A model generated the notes under the pieces. That model saw only the letters and a list, made by a program, of their open reading frames with translations. It had not been told where the DNA came from and did not search any database. DNA of 64,000 bases, from NCBI RefSeq assembly GCF_900113955.1, contig NZ_FORH01000001.1, positions 1,108,395 to 1,172,394 of the forward strand, written 5' to 3'. The DNA is from Celeribacter neptunius (lineage in GTDB: Bacteria; Pseudomonadota; Alphaproteobacteria; Rhodobacterales; Rhodobacteraceae). Both the position numbers and the translations under genes were made by a program. This document shows, in pieces, positions 28,686 through 38,216 of the stretch; within the stretch, counting starts at the first letter, position 1; each line of letters starts with the position of its first letter.

Positions 28686-29990
28686 TCAGAGATAAGAATT
28701 CACCAGGTTTTCCAGACGTTCCTGACGGCCGGACCGCGGTTCCGGGTTGATCCCCTCTGTCAGGACGCGGTCCTGAATCGAGGCCAGATCGCCGTTTTCC
28801 AGCATCTCGGCATTCGCCGGCTTGTCCCAATCGGCATAGCGCTCGGCACGGGCAGATTCGAGCTTGCCGTCCTCGAGCATCGCCGCCGCCGCCTTGAGCC
28901 CGCGGGCACAGATATCCATTGCACCGACATGGCCGAGGATCAGATCTTCCGGGTCCAAGGACTGCCGCCGGATGCGGGCGTCGAAATTGGTGCCGCCACT
29001 GCTGAAACCGCCGGCTTTCAACACCTCGTAATAGGCCAACATCACTTCGGAGACGCTGTTCGGGAATTGATCGGTGTCCCAGCCGGACTGGTAATCGTTG
29101 CGGTTCATGTCGATCGAGCCGAGGATGCCCAGAGAGCCGGCCAGCGCCAGCTCATGCTCGAACGAATGCCCCGCGAGAATGGCGTGGCCCTGTTCGATAT
29201 TGACCTTCACCTCGTTCTCGAGCCCGTAGCGTTTGAGGAAACCGTAGACCGTCGCCACGTCGAAATCATATTGGTGCTTCGAGGGCTCCTGCGGCTTCGG
29301 CTCGATCAGGATGGTGCCGTCCCAGCCCATCTTGTGTTTGTAATCGACGACCATGGAGAGCATCTTCGCCGCCTGATCCGCCTCGCGGGTCAGATCGGTG
29401 TTGAGCAAAGTCTCATAGCCTTCGCGCCCGCCCCAGAGGACGTAATTGGCACCGTTCAGCTTGATCGTCGCATCCATGCAGGATTTGATCGTCGCGGCGG
29501 AGTACGCGAAGACATCCGGGTCCGGGTTGGTGCCCGACCCCGCCATGAAGCGGCGATGGGTGAACAGGTTGGCCGTGCCCCAGAGGAGCCGGGTTTTCGA
29601 GCTCTCCATCTTCTCGGCGAAAATGTCGACGATCTCTTCGAGATTGCGTTTGCTCTCGGCGAATGTCGCGCCTTCCGGGCGCACGTCGAGATCGTGGAAA
29701 CAGAAGAACGGCGCCTGCAGGATGTCGAACATCTCGAAGGCGACATCGGCCTTCATCCGGGCCTTTTCCATGCCCTCGCCGAACCACGGCCGATCAAAGG
29801 TGCGGCCGCCGAACGGGTCGCCGCCCTCATAGGCAAAGCTGTGCCAATAGGCGACGGCAAAGCGCAGATGATCTTCCATCCGCTTGCCCATCACCAGCTC
29901 TTCGGGGTTGTAATGTTTGAAGGCAAACTCGTTCTCTGAGCCCGGGCCTTCGTATGTGATCTGCGGGATATCTTTGAAAAACTCGGTCAT
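28686..29990 (-). CDS. xylA: Xylose isomerase
   Basis: A 434-residue enzyme converting D-xylose to D-xylulose. N-terminal [21 protein letters not shown]; catalytic region [29 protein letters not shown] with the catalytic His; metal-site segments [18 protein letters not shown] and [36 protein letters not shown]. Length and motifs fit the class II family. Its start overlaps the xylB stop by four bases. Last gene of the operon. Confidence 0.97.
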   Translation of the reverse strand: MTEFFKDIPQITYEGPGSENEFAFKHYNPEELVMGKRMEDHLRFAVAYWHSFAYEGGDPFGGRTFDRPWFGEGMEKARMKADVAFEMFDILQAPFFCFHDLDVRPEGATFAESKRNLEEIVDIFAEKMESSKTRLLWGTANLFTHRRFMAGSGTNPDPDVFAYSAATIKSCMDATIKLNGANYVLWGGREGYETLLNTDLTREADQAAKMLSMVVDYKHKMGWDGTILIEPKPQEPSKHQYDFDVATVYGFLKRYGLENEVKVNIEQGHAILAGHSFEHELALAGSLGILGSIDMNRNDYQSGWDTDQFPNSVSEVMLAYYEVLKAGGFSSGGTNFDARIRRQSLDPEDLILGHVGAMDICARGLKAAAAMLEDGKLESARAERYADWDKPANAEMLENGDLASIQDRVLTEGINPEPRSGRQERLENLVNSYL

Positions 29991-31426
29991 GTCAGCCCCT
30001 TGATGGCAGTTTGTGCGGATTTGAAGCGGGCGAACCCGTCGTCAAAACCAGCGGTCAGTTTCATGTTCGGCTCATAGGTGGCGGCGATCTTCGGCGCGCT
30101 GGCGAGCTCTGCGCCGCCACCGGTGGCGGCCATTTGCCCAAGACGCGCCGCCCCGAAGGCGCCGCCGAAATCGCCCGCGACAGGCAGGTCGACCGGCACG
30201 CCCAGAGCGGTGGCGATGGCTTCGCACCAATAGGCGGATTTCGAGCCGCCGCCGACGGCCAGAAGCCGGTCAATTTTGGTGCCGGTGGCGGCGAGCGCCT
30301 CGGCACAGTCTTTGATGGCAAAACTCACGCCTTCGAGCACGGCGCGGGTGCCTGCGGCGGTGTCGGTGGCATGTTCGAGCCCCGTGAAGGCGCCGCGAAT
30401 ACCGGCATCGTTCAGGGGCGTGCGCTCCCCGCCCAGATACGGCAGGAAGGCGGTCTTGCCCGGCACTTCGAGCGCGCCCAGAGCAGAGGTCAGCGTGGCG
30501 GCGTCCTGGCCGACAAAGCGCCCGTACCAGTTAAGTGCATCGGTGGCGGCGAGGATCACCCCCATCTGGTGCCATGTGTCCGGCAGGGCGTGGCAGAAGG
30601 TGTGCACGGCGGTGGCCGCGTCCGGCTGATAGCCGTCATTGGCGGCAAAGAGCACGCCGGAGGTGCCGAGCGAGACAAACGCCTGCCCGGCTTTCACCAC
30701 GCCGACGCCAATCGCCGAGGCGGCATTGTCGCCACCGCCGCCCGCGACGACGCAAGAACTCGGGACGCCCCATTTCGCCGCCAGCTCCGGCCGGATCGTG
30801 CCGGAGACTTCGGAGCCTTCGACCAGACGCGGCATGAAACTGCGGTCCATGTCGGTGGCGGCCAGAAGAGCGTCGGACCAGTCCCGCGCGCCGGTGTCGA
30901 ACCAACTGGTCCCGGCGCTGTCGGACATCTCGCCGACGAATTCGCCGGTCAGGTAAAGCCGCAGATAGTCCTTCGGCAAAAGCACCTTTTTGACCCGGGC
31001 GAAAATCTCCGGTTCGTTGTTCCTGACCCAAGCGAGCTTCGGTGCGGTGAAGCCAGGAAAGACGATATTGCCGGTGATCTCGCGGAACCTCGGATCGGCA
31101 TCCAGGGCGGCGGCCTCTTGATGCGAACGCGTGTCATTCCACAGGATACAAGGGCGGAGCACCTCGTCGGCACCGTCCAGAAGCGTCGCGCCATGCATCT
31201 GGCCCGAAAGCCCGATGCCGCTGACGCCCGACAGATCCGCCTTGGCACCGAGCGCCGCCATGACCGTGTCACAGGCGGCGAGCCAGCTGGCCGGCTCCTG
31301 TTCCGACCAGCCGCTCTGCGGCCGCTCATTGGTCAGGGGCGCGTTGGCCTCGGCCACGACGGTTTGATCCTCGTCGATGAGGATGGCTTTGAGACCGGAG
31401 GTCCCGAGATCAAGTCCGATATACAT
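29987..31426 (-). CDS. xylB: Xylulokinase
   Basis: A 479-residue FGGY kinase phosphorylating D-xylulose. ATP/sugar motif [18 protein letters not shown] at the start, [15 protein letters not shown], catalytic Asp in [16 protein letters not shown], and the C-terminal [21 protein letters not shown]. Product xylulose-5-phosphate enters the pentose phosphate pathway. Overlaps xylA by four bases; a 98-bp gap with a short GC hairpin (31485-31503) separates it from xylG. Confidence 0.96.
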   Translation of the reverse strand: MYIGLDLGTSGLKAILIDEDQTVVAEANAPLTNERPQSGWSEQEPASWLAACDTVMAALGAKADLSGVSGIGLSGQMHGATLLDGADEVLRPCILWNDTRSHQEAAALDADPRFREITGNIVFPGFTAPKLAWVRNNEPEIFARVKKVLLPKDYLRLYLTGEFVGEMSDSAGTSWFDTGARDWSDALLAATDMDRSFMPRLVEGSEVSGTIRPELAAKWGVPSSCVVAGGGGDNAASAIGVGVVKAGQAFVSLGTSGVLFAANDGYQPDAATAVHTFCHALPDTWHQMGVILAATDALNWYGRFVGQDAATLTSALGALEVPGKTAFLPYLGGERTPLNDAGIRGAFTGLEHATDTAAGTRAVLEGVSFAIKDCAEALAATGTKIDRLLAVGGGSKSAYWCEAIATALGVPVDLPVAGDFGGAFGAARLGQMAATGGGAELASAPKIAATYEPNMKLTAGFDDGFARFKSAQTAIKGLT

Positions 31427-31524
31427 TGGTTTTCCATACGTTATGCCCGCAGATGAGAACGCGGTGCATCGGGAGGAAGCGCCCGCGGCCCGGTCCAGGC
31501 CGCAGGACAGTCGTCAGAAGATGG

Positions 31525-32292
31525 TCAATAGGCCTGGGGCGGCTTCTTGCCCATGATGATCATGCCGAGGATGTCCTCGTCGGTGACCTCGCCGACATTC
31601 ACCGTGCCGACCTTCTGGCCGTTTTTCATCACCATGGCGCGATCGCAAAGCCGCATGACGTTGTGGATGTCATGCTCGATCAGGAAGATCCCCAGCCCCT
31701 GGGCTTTCAGCTCTTCGATCAGCTCCGCAACCATCTGGGTCTCATGCGGACCAAGGGCGGCGGTGGGTTCGTCCATGATCAGGATCTTGGCGTTGAAATA
31801 GACCGCGCGCGCAATGGCGACCGATTGGCGCTGACCGCCCGAGAGGGCTGAGACCGGCTCCTTGAACTTCTGGAAGTTGGGATTGAGACGCCCCATGATG
31901 GACCGCGTCTCCGCCTCCATCGCCGGTTCATCGACAAAACCCAGCGGCGTCACCAATTCGCGGCCCAGAAACAGGTTCGAGGCGGCGTCGAGATTGTCGG
32001 CCAGAGCCAGCGTCTGATAGATCGTCTCGACATTGTATTTGCGCGCGTCGCGGGTGTTGCGGATCTCGGCCTTTGAGCCATTGATGAAGATCTCGCCACT
32101 GTCCATCTGATAGGCGCCGGAGAGGCATTTGATCAGGGTGGATTTGCCCGCGCCATTATGGCCCAGAAGCCCCACCACCTCGCCCGGATAGAGATCGATG
32201 GTGACGTGATCCACCGCTTTCACCCCGCCGAAGGCGATCGAGATGTCGCGGAGCTCGACAAGAGGCGTGCCGGTGTTCGGGTTGCTGCTCAT
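31525..32292 (-). CDS. xylG: Xylose ABC transporter ATPase
   Basis: A 255-residue CUT2-type ATPase with a single nucleotide-binding domain instead of the fused double domain of E. coli XylG. Walker [11 protein letters not shown]-loop [10 protein letters not shown], signature LSGGQRQSV and Walker [14 protein letters not shown] are present. A single-domain ATPase (about 260 residues) is common for alphaproteobacterial xylose or ribose importers and would act as a homodimer. Twelve bases follow xylH. Confidence 0.92.
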   Translation of the reverse strand: MSSNPNTGTPLVELRDISIAFGGVKAVDHVTIDLYPGEVVGLLGHNGAGKSTLIKCLSGAYQMDSGEIFINGSKAEIRNTRDARKYNVETIYQTLALADNLDAASNLFLGRELVTPLGFVDEPAMEAETRSIMGRLNPNFQKFKEPVSALSGGQRQSVAIARAVYFNAKILIMDEPTAALGPHETQMVAELIEELKAQGLGIFLIEHDIHNVMRLCDRAMVMKNGQKVGTVNVGEVTDEDILGMIIMGKKPPQAY

Positions 32293-32304
32293 GATCGTCT
32301 CTCC

Positions 32305-33618
32305 TTAGACCTTGATGCCGAGGCGTTTGCGATACTGGATGTCAATCCAGACGGCGAAGACCAGAACCGAGCCGACGACGATGTTCTGCAACGGCGCGTC
32401 GACCCCGACCATGGCCATGCCCGACTGAAGGGATTGCATGATCAACGCACCGAGGATGGCGCCATGAATGGTGCCGATGCCGCCCGAAAGCGCGGTGCCC
32501 CCGATCACGGCGGCGGCGATGACGCGCAGCTCGTCGAGCGTGCCGATGTCATTGGCATGCGACGCCAGACGGGCCGAGGCGATCACGGCGGACAGACCAC
32601 AGAGAAAGCCCATCAGCGCAAAGATCTTCACGGTCAGCAACTTGGTATTGATGCCCGAAAGTTCCGCCGCATCCGGGTTGCCACCGGTGGCAAAGATATA
32701 TTTGCCGAGCCGGGTCTTTTTGGCGAGCATGGTCATGGCCACGGCAACGATGATCAGCACGATCACCGAGATCGGCAGGCCATAGGCTTCGGTATAGCCG
32801 TCCGGCAGCACCTCGCCCCGGGCTTCGAACAGGCGGCGCAGCTTGCCCTTCGGGATGTCATAAGCGTTGAGCGTGGCGATATAGCCGAGAATGGCGGCAA
32901 TGATTACACCGCCGACCGTGAACTCGGCCCAGAGCGGCTTGGTCGGGAACCCGTGGCTCTTGCGGGATTTGCGCGCATTATAAAGCGCATAGATCACCGC
33001 GAGAGAGGCGAGAATGCCGACGCCCCAGGACAGGGTGACCCCGAGCGTGCCCTCGGCCCCGCCCAGCACCAGATAGCTCTTGTCGAGCGGCGCGATGGTC
33101 TGACCATCGGTGACGTACCAGCCGACATAGCGCCAGATCAGCAGGCCACCCAGGGTGACGATAAAGGCCGGAATGCCCTGATAACCGATGAGCCAGCCGT
33201 TGAAGGCGCCAATGAGCGTGCCCACGGCGAGACAGGTGACGATGGCCATCGGCGCGATCATCGGGTTGCCATAGTCGAGCCCGACGAGTTGCGGCAGCCA
33301 GCGCGCCTGCATCATCGCGCCCATGGCCGAGGCGATCGCCAGCACGGCGCCGACCGACAGGTCGATATGGCGGGTGACGATGACAAAGACCATGCCCGTG
33401 GCCATGATCGCCACCGAAACGGTCTGAACCGTCAGGTTGAAGATATTGCGGGGCGTCACGAACCGCCCGTCGGTGAAAAGGTTGAAGGCCAGCGCGATGA
33501 GGATGAACGCCCCCACCATGCCCATCAGCCGCATGTCGAGCTCAAGCTGTCCGAGCATGCTCTTGCCAGAGCCGGAGCCGGTGGTTTGCGGCGCTGATTT
33601 TTCTGCCTGTTCCGCCAT
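32305..33618 (-). CDS. xylH: Xylose ABC transporter permease
   Basis: A 437-residue CUT2 permease with about ten or more spans: LMGMVGAFILIALAFNLF, VFVIVTRHIDLSVGAVLAIASAMGAM (family signature), a hydrophilic loop around 270-300 (LRRLFEARGEVLPDGYTEAYG), then AELSGINTKLLTVKIFALMG and LSGGIGTIHGAILGALI. Start at MAEQAEK is preferred because AAAGGA lies seven bases upstream; two ATGs further upstream are worse placed. Confidence 0.93.
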   Translation of the reverse strand: MAEQAEKSAPQTTGSGSGKSMLGQLELDMRLMGMVGAFILIALAFNLFTDGRFVTPRNIFNLTVQTVSVAIMATGMVFVIVTRHIDLSVGAVLAIASAMGAMMQARWLPQLVGLDYGNPMIAPMAIVTCLAVGTLIGAFNGWLIGYQGIPAFIVTLGGLLIWRYVGWYVTDGQTIAPLDKSYLVLGGAEGTLGVTLSWGVGILASLAVIYALYNARKSRKSHGFPTKPLWAEFTVGGVIIAAILGYIATLNAYDIPKGKLRRLFEARGEVLPDGYTEAYGLPISVIVLIIVAVAMTMLAKKTRLGKYIFATGGNPDAAELSGINTKLLTVKIFALMGFLCGLSAVIASARLASHANDIGTLDELRVIAAAVIGGTALSGGIGTIHGAILGALIMQSLQSGMAMVGVDAPLQNIVVGSVLVFAVWIDIQYRKRLGIKV

Positions 33619-33709
33619 TGTCATGTCCTTTCGCCCCTCCCGAGGCCGGTTATTGGACAACCCGCCCCGGCCTCCCCTCAGACTCCAGGGAGAGCACGGT
33701 GCGAGTAAC

Positions 33710-33734
33710 GTGCCCCCGCGCGAACGGGGGGCAC
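33710..33734 (-). other. Intercistronic hairpin between xylF and xylH
   Basis: GTGCCCCC (33710-33717) pairs with GGGGGCAC (33727-33734) in the 147-bp gap after xylF. There is no T-run, so it is more likely a processing or 3'-stabilising stem that keeps binding-protein mRNA above permease mRNA than a true terminator. Confidence 0.65.
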
Positions 33735-33765
33735 ACTGTCTTGTTGAAGCAGATCGGTTACGCGA

Positions 33766-34794
33766 TCAGTTACAGGGCGACGGACCGTCGCTCACACCCT
33801 GGCAAAGCGCATCCTTGGTGATCCAGCCGGCATCCACGACCACGTCGAGATTGTCCTTGGTGATCGGGATCGGGGCGAGGAATTTGGCGTCCATCTCATT
33901 GCCGCCCGGGGTGGTGAATTTCACCGTGCCGGCTACATCGGCGGGCGCGGTGCCACCGGCCAGTTCGACGGCGATCTCGGCGGCGTTGCGGCCAAGCTCA
34001 CGCGAGTCTTTCCACACCGACACGGTCTGGGTGCCGAGCGCGATACGGTTCAGCGCGGCGTGATCGCCATCCTGACCGGAGACCGGGATCCCGGCCATGC
34101 CCTGAGCGGCGAGCGCCGCCACGGCGCCACCGGCGGTACCATCATTGGAGGCCACGACCGCGTCCACCTTGTTATCATTGGCGGTGAGGATCGATTCCAT
34201 GTTGCGCTGCGCATTGGCCGGGAGCCAGCCATCGGTATAGGCCTCGCCGACGATGGTGATGTCACCGGCGTCGATCGCGGATTGCAGCACCTCTTGCTGA
34301 CCGCCACGCAGGAAGTCGGCGTTCGGGTCGGTCGGCGAGCCTTTGATCATCACGTAATTGCCCTTGGGCATGGCGTCATAGACGGCCTTCGCCTGCAGCC
34401 GGCCCACTTCGATATTGTCGAAGGTCAGGTAATAGGCGCGCGGGTCTTCGATCAGACGGTCATAGGCGATCACCGGAATCTCTTCATCGGCGGCCATCTG
34501 CACCGCCGGAATGACGGCCTGGGTGTCCTGGGCCAGCACGATCAGCGCATCCACCCCCTGGGCGATCAGGCTTTCGATGTCGGAGAGCTGTTTGGCGGAA
34601 GACGATTGCGCATCGGCAGAGACATATTCCGCCCCGGCGGCTTCCAAAGCGGCCTTGATCGCGCCTTCGTCGGTTTTCCAGCGCTCTTCCTGGAAGTTGG
34701 ACCAGCTCACGCCAACGGTGAGATCGGCAGACATGGCCGAGGTTGCAAAACCGGCAGCGACAATGGTCGCGGCCATCAGCATGGATTTACGCAT
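33766..34794 (-). CDS. xylF: Xylose periplasmic binding protein
   Basis: A 342-residue periplasmic protein. Signal peptide [20 protein letters not shown] with cleavage near AMS/ADL. Mature features: [39 protein letters not shown] and [15 protein letters not shown], matching E. coli XylF ligand-binding segments. Strong GGGAGGA ribosome site. First gene of xylFHG-xylBA, facing xylR. Confidence 0.95.
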   Translation of the reverse strand: MRKSMLMAATIVAAGFATSAMSADLTVGVSWSNFQEERWKTDEGAIKAALEAAGAEYVSADAQSSSAKQLSDIESLIAQGVDALIVLAQDTQAVIPAVQMAADEEIPVIAYDRLIEDPRAYYLTFDNIEVGRLQAKAVYDAMPKGNYVMIKGSPTDPNADFLRGGQQEVLQSAIDAGDITIVGEAYTDGWLPANAQRNMESILTANDNKVDAVVASNDGTAGGAVAALAAQGMAGIPVSGQDGDHAALNRIALGTQTVSVWKDSRELGRNAAEIAVELAGGTAPADVAGTVKFTTPGGNEMDAKFLAPIPITKDNLDVVVDAGWITKDALCQGVSDGPSPCN

Positions 34795-35009
34795 GAATAT
34801 CCTCCCAAATTTCCGCGCCAGTTCCGCTCCCCTCCTCAAGATGAACGCCCAGCGGGGCCCGACTCGTTGCCGGACGTCCAAATCATGCCAGATTAATTTT
34901 ATCTGTCAAAAAAATAATTCGCACATCTTTCATTTTTCGATGGATTTATCATCAAACGCGTGACTAAATCACTACGAACCCCAACAAAACAGTGCTGCAG
35001 CGCCGCATT

Positions 35010-35028
35010 AAATTCGATTGGCGAATTT
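35010..35028. promoter_or_regulatory. Putative XylR operator overlapping the xylR start region
   Basis: A perfect inverted repeat, AAATTCG-ATTGG-CGAATTT, ends five bases before the xylR ATG. ROK-family XylR proteins usually bind A/T-rich dyads in the xylF/xylR gap. The gap (34795-35033) is AT-rich compared with its surroundings and holds one more AATTCG half-site at 34916-34921. The position would block xylR transcription or translation, which suggests autoregulation. Confidence 0.6.
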
Positions 35029-35033
35029 TTAAA

Positions 35034-36314
35034 ATGTCCGACACTCCCCCTGATGCCGACCTGGCTCCGCCCCCTGACACAGCGCCTTCGGAGACTCTTC
35101 AGAACGGCTGCGGCCCGCTGTTCGCCAATCCCGACAGCGGCAGCAAATCGATCCGCCGACAGGTGTTCGAGGCGGTGCGCTCGCAAGGGGAGATCGCCCG
35201 GGTCGACCTGTCGCGCCAGCTCAACATCTCGCCGGCCACGGTGACCCAGACCGCCTCGGACCTGATCGCCGCCGGGTTGATCGAGGAAAGCGAATTGCAG
35301 CGCCGGGACACGGACAGCACCCGCGGCCGGCCGCCCGTGGGGCTCAAGGTGCGGGCCGGAGCCGCCGTGGTGGTGGGCATCAAGATCTCGGACCGTTCGA
35401 ACTCCGCCGTGGTGCTCGATCTCGCCGGAAATCTCCTGGGCTCTGCCACCCTGCCCGCACCGCCGACCGCACGGTCTACCGAAGAGATTCTTCTGGAGGC
35501 CGAAGCGATCACCGCCGCCGGGCTGAAGGATGCGGGTCTCGAGGGCCATCGCCCCGACACATTAGCCCTGGGTCTGCCGGGTATGGTCGATTTCGATCTC
35601 GGCCGGGTGCTCTGGTGCCCCTTCATGGAATCTCAGGACGTGCCGCTGCGCGATCTTCTGACCGAACGCCTGGGCGCGCCGGTGCGCATCGACAATGACG
35701 CCAACCTGCTGGCACTGGCGGAGCTGTGGTTCGGCGAAGGCCGGGGGCTGGACAACTTTGCCGTGGTCTCGATCGAACACGGGCTGGGCATGGGGCTGGT
35801 GATCCGGCACCAGCTGCACCGCGGCGGCATGGGCCACGGCATGGAGCTCGGCCACACCAAGGTACAGCTCGACGGCGCGCTCTGTCGCTGTGGCCAGCGC
35901 GGCTGTCTCGAGGCCTATGTCGCCGATTACGCATTGGTGCGCGAGGCGCATACCGCCCTCAACCCTGGCTATGAGGCCTCAGATGCCGATGAGATGCTCG
36001 AAACCCTCTATCGGCAGGCGAAAGAGGGCAATGAGCTGGCCAAGACGATCTTTTCGCGCGCCGGGCGCTATCTCGCCGCCGGCATTGCCAATGTCGTCAC
36101 CCTGTTCGACCCGGCATTGATCCTTCTCTCGGGCGATCGTTTGCGTTACGATTTTCTCTATGCAGAGGATGTCCTGAGTGAGGCGCATATGATGACCCAT
36201 CGTCCCGGTCGCCCCCCGACCCCCGTGGAAATTCATGCCTGGGGCGATCTCGTCTGGGCCCGGGGCGCTGGCGCGCTCGCTCTGGATTTCGCCACGGAGA
36301 CACTGGTCGGATGA
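35034..36314 (+). CDS. xylR: ROK-family transcriptional regulator of the xyl operon
   Basis: A 426-residue ROK repressor. Winged helix at about 38-95 (SIRRQVFEAVRSQGEIARVD; NISPATVTQTASDLIAAGLI). The ROK sugar-binding domain has DNDANLLALAEL, a GxGxG-type loop (EHGLGMGLVI) and the zinc motif CRCGQRGCLEAYVAD. Start MSDTPP lacks a clear Shine-Dalgarno; an in-frame GTG at 34992 would instead include the operator in coding DNA. Diverges from xylF. Presumed to respond to xylose. Confidence 0.88.
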   Translation: MSDTPPDADLAPPPDTAPSETLQNGCGPLFANPDSGSKSIRRQVFEAVRSQGEIARVDLSRQLNISPATVTQTASDLIAAGLIEESELQRRDTDSTRGRPPVGLKVRAGAAVVVGIKISDRSNSAVVLDLAGNLLGSATLPAPPTARSTEEILLEAEAITAAGLKDAGLEGHRPDTLALGLPGMVDFDLGRVLWCPFMESQDVPLRDLLTERLGAPVRIDNDANLLALAELWFGEGRGLDNFAVVSIEHGLGMGLVIRHQLHRGGMGHGMELGHTKVQLDGALCRCGQRGCLEAYVADYALVREAHTALNPGYEASDADEMLETLYRQAKEGNELAKTIFSRAGRYLAAGIANVVTLFDPALILLSGDRLRYDFLYAEDVLSEAHMMTHRPGRPPTPVEIHAWGDLVWARGAGALALDFATETLVG

Positions 36315-37894
36315 GTACCCAGCCCCTGTTGCGTTCCACCCTCCAGCTTTCCCTGTCACTCCTTCCCGCCTTGAGCCTGATGGGGCCGCCCTGCGCCGCC
36401 GTCGCACTCGACGCGGATCAGAGCCAGCCGATCCCGCAATTCCTCAACCGCTCCGATGCCCTGCCCGAACATGTCTATGGCGGCGGCTGGGAACATTTCG
36501 TCGGCGGCGGGCTCGCCGTGTTCGATTGCAATGACGACGGCCTGCCGGAGCTGTTTGCCGCGGGCGGCGACACCCCGGCCGATCTGTTCCTGAACCGCTC
36601 CGAACTGGGCGGCGCACTGACATTCGAGCGCGGCGAGATCCCCGAGATCGCCCCCGACGCGCTCACCCATGTCACCGGCGCCTATCCGCTCGACATCGAC
36701 AGCGACGGGAACACCGATCTGGCGGTGATGCGGGTGGGCAAGAATCTCCTGCTGAAAGGCGACGGCGACTGCCATTTCACCGTCGCCAATGAGGCGCTCA
36801 ATTTCGACGGCGGCGACCGCTGGACCACCGCGTTCACCGCCGGCTGGGAGGGAGACAATGCCCGCCCGACGCTGTTCTGGGGCAATTACGTCGACCGCGA
36901 CAACCCGGAGGGGCCGTTCGAGGCCTGCGACAGAAACGAGCTGGACCGCCCGAAAGAAGACAGCTGGGAGAAGACCGTGCTGGAACCGGGGTTCTGCACC
37001 CTGTCTGCGCTGATCTCGAAAGGCGCGCGCGGCGTTCAGAGCCTGCGCCTGTCGAACGACCGGCATTACTACGTCAAGGGCGGCTATGAGCAGCTTTACG
37101 ACCTGCAACAGGATCGTTTTCTCAACGAGAGCGACGGTTGGGACCGCGTGTCCCTCTGGGGCATGGGGATCGCCGAGCGCGATGTGAATGGCGATGCGGT
37201 GCCCGATGTCATGCTCACCTCGATGGGCGATCAGCTTTTGCAATTCGGCCATGCGGGTGGCCGCTATGAGGCCGCGCCCTATGACATCGGCACCTATGCG
37301 CACCGGCCACATCTTGGCGATGATGGCCGCCCCTCGACCGGCTGGTCGGCGGATTGGGGCGATCTCGACAATGACGGCCGCGCCGATCTGTTCATCGCCA
37401 AGGGCAATGTCGAACAGATGCCGTCGAATGCCGCCCATGATCCGAACAACCTGTTGCAGCAGAAACCCGACGGCACCTTCCGAGAGGTCTCGATTGCTGC
37501 CGGCGTTGCCTCCATGGCCAAGTCACGCGGCGCGCATCTCGTCGATCTCAACGGTGACGGCAAGCTCGATCTGGCGGTGGTCAATCGCGAAAGCGCGATG
37601 GAGCTCTACGAGAATGTCACCCCGAACACGGGCCAGTATCTCGCCATTTCGCTGCATCAGGAGGGGGTGAACCCGGATGCGGTCGGCGCCAGCGTTTCGG
37701 TGCTGACCAATCTCGGACTGCAAGTGCAGGAGCTGACCGTCGGCGGGCTGCATGGTTCGGGCAAGCTCACGCCTTTGCACTTCGGCCTGGGCGACGCCGA
37801 GAGCGCGCAGGTGCAGGTGGTCTGGCCCGATGGCACGGAAAGCCCCTGGGTCAAGCTCGACCGGTTCGACCGCTGGGTGCGGTTGACGCGGTAA
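36311..37894 (+). CDS. Secreted FG-GAP/ASPIC-UnbV (CRTAC1-type) protein
   Basis: A 527-residue exported protein: signal-peptide-like N-terminus (LQLSLSLLPALSLM, cleavage near AAVA). At least five FG-GAP/VCBS repeats carry DxDxDG-type calcium loops (FDCNDDGLPELF, LDIDSDGNTDLAV, RDVNGDAVPDVML, GDLDNDGRADLFI, VDLNGDGKLDLAV). The C-terminal ASPIC/UnbV domain reads LHFGLGDAESAQVQVVWPDG. Predicted as a beta-propeller. Its ATG overlaps the xylR stop (ATGA), so it is translated with xylR. Function unknown; it converges on a diheme peroxidase gene. Confidence 0.85.
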   Translation: MSTQPLLRSTLQLSLSLLPALSLMGPPCAAVALDADQSQPIPQFLNRSDALPEHVYGGGWEHFVGGGLAVFDCNDDGLPELFAAGGDTPADLFLNRSELGGALTFERGEIPEIAPDALTHVTGAYPLDIDSDGNTDLAVMRVGKNLLLKGDGDCHFTVANEALNFDGGDRWTTAFTAGWEGDNARPTLFWGNYVDRDNPEGPFEACDRNELDRPKEDSWEKTVLEPGFCTLSALISKGARGVQSLRLSNDRHYYVKGGYEQLYDLQQDRFLNESDGWDRVSLWGMGIAERDVNGDAVPDVMLTSMGDQLLQFGHAGGRYEAAPYDIGTYAHRPHLGDDGRPSTGWSADWGDLDNDGRADLFIAKGNVEQMPSNAAHDPNNLLQQKPDGTFREVSIAAGVASMAKSRGAHLVDLNGDGKLDLAVVNRESAMELYENVTPNTGQYLAISLHQEGVNPDAVGASVSVLTNLGLQVQELTVGGLHGSGKLTPLHFGLGDAESAQVQVVWPDGTESPWVKLDRFDRWVRLTR

Positions 37895-38216
37895 CAGGCT
37901 GTTTTAAAGAAGGAAAGCCGGACCCTTTGACTGAAAGTCCGTTCGGCGGGACGGAGGGAACGTTGGCGATTTGTCTGACATGAGGGCGTGCGCCGGACCG
38001 TGGGCTGGCGCATCTGCTCTCGGTGGTCCGCACTTTATGTCAGCCAAATCCGATAAAGATCAATCCGTTGCACGGGGATGACAAATGCGCCTGACCGCCG
38101 GGACGGTCCGGCGCACGCCCGGGCCACTTCGTGGCTGTTCCGGGCGGTTGCGCGATGTTCCCAACGTCCGCCATGGGCTCAAAGCAGCCCCTTAGCCGCG
38201 CAGCAACCGCCCCGCC
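37895..38216. other. 322-bp gene-free convergent gap
   Basis: No protein gene seen. The gap lies between the FG-GAP gene and the end of the leftward diheme peroxidase gene and contains the nested and competing inverted repeats annotated at 37968-38120. No ordinary T-tailed terminator is visible, so these repeats may serve as the terminators. Confidence 0.55.
37968..38120. repeat. Nested and competing inverted repeats (possible structured RNA)
   Basis: Arm A, GATTTGTCTGACAT (37968-37981), pairs with 38037-38050 (13 of 14). Inside it GTGC/GGACC (37988-37991, 37995-37999) pairs with GGTCCGCAC (38025-38033), giving one 83-base hairpin. The same left arm, extended to GGGCGTGCGCCGGACCGT (37984-38001), is also a perfect 18-base complement of 38103-38120. 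The two pairings exclude each other. Strand and function are unknown. Confidence 0.7.
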
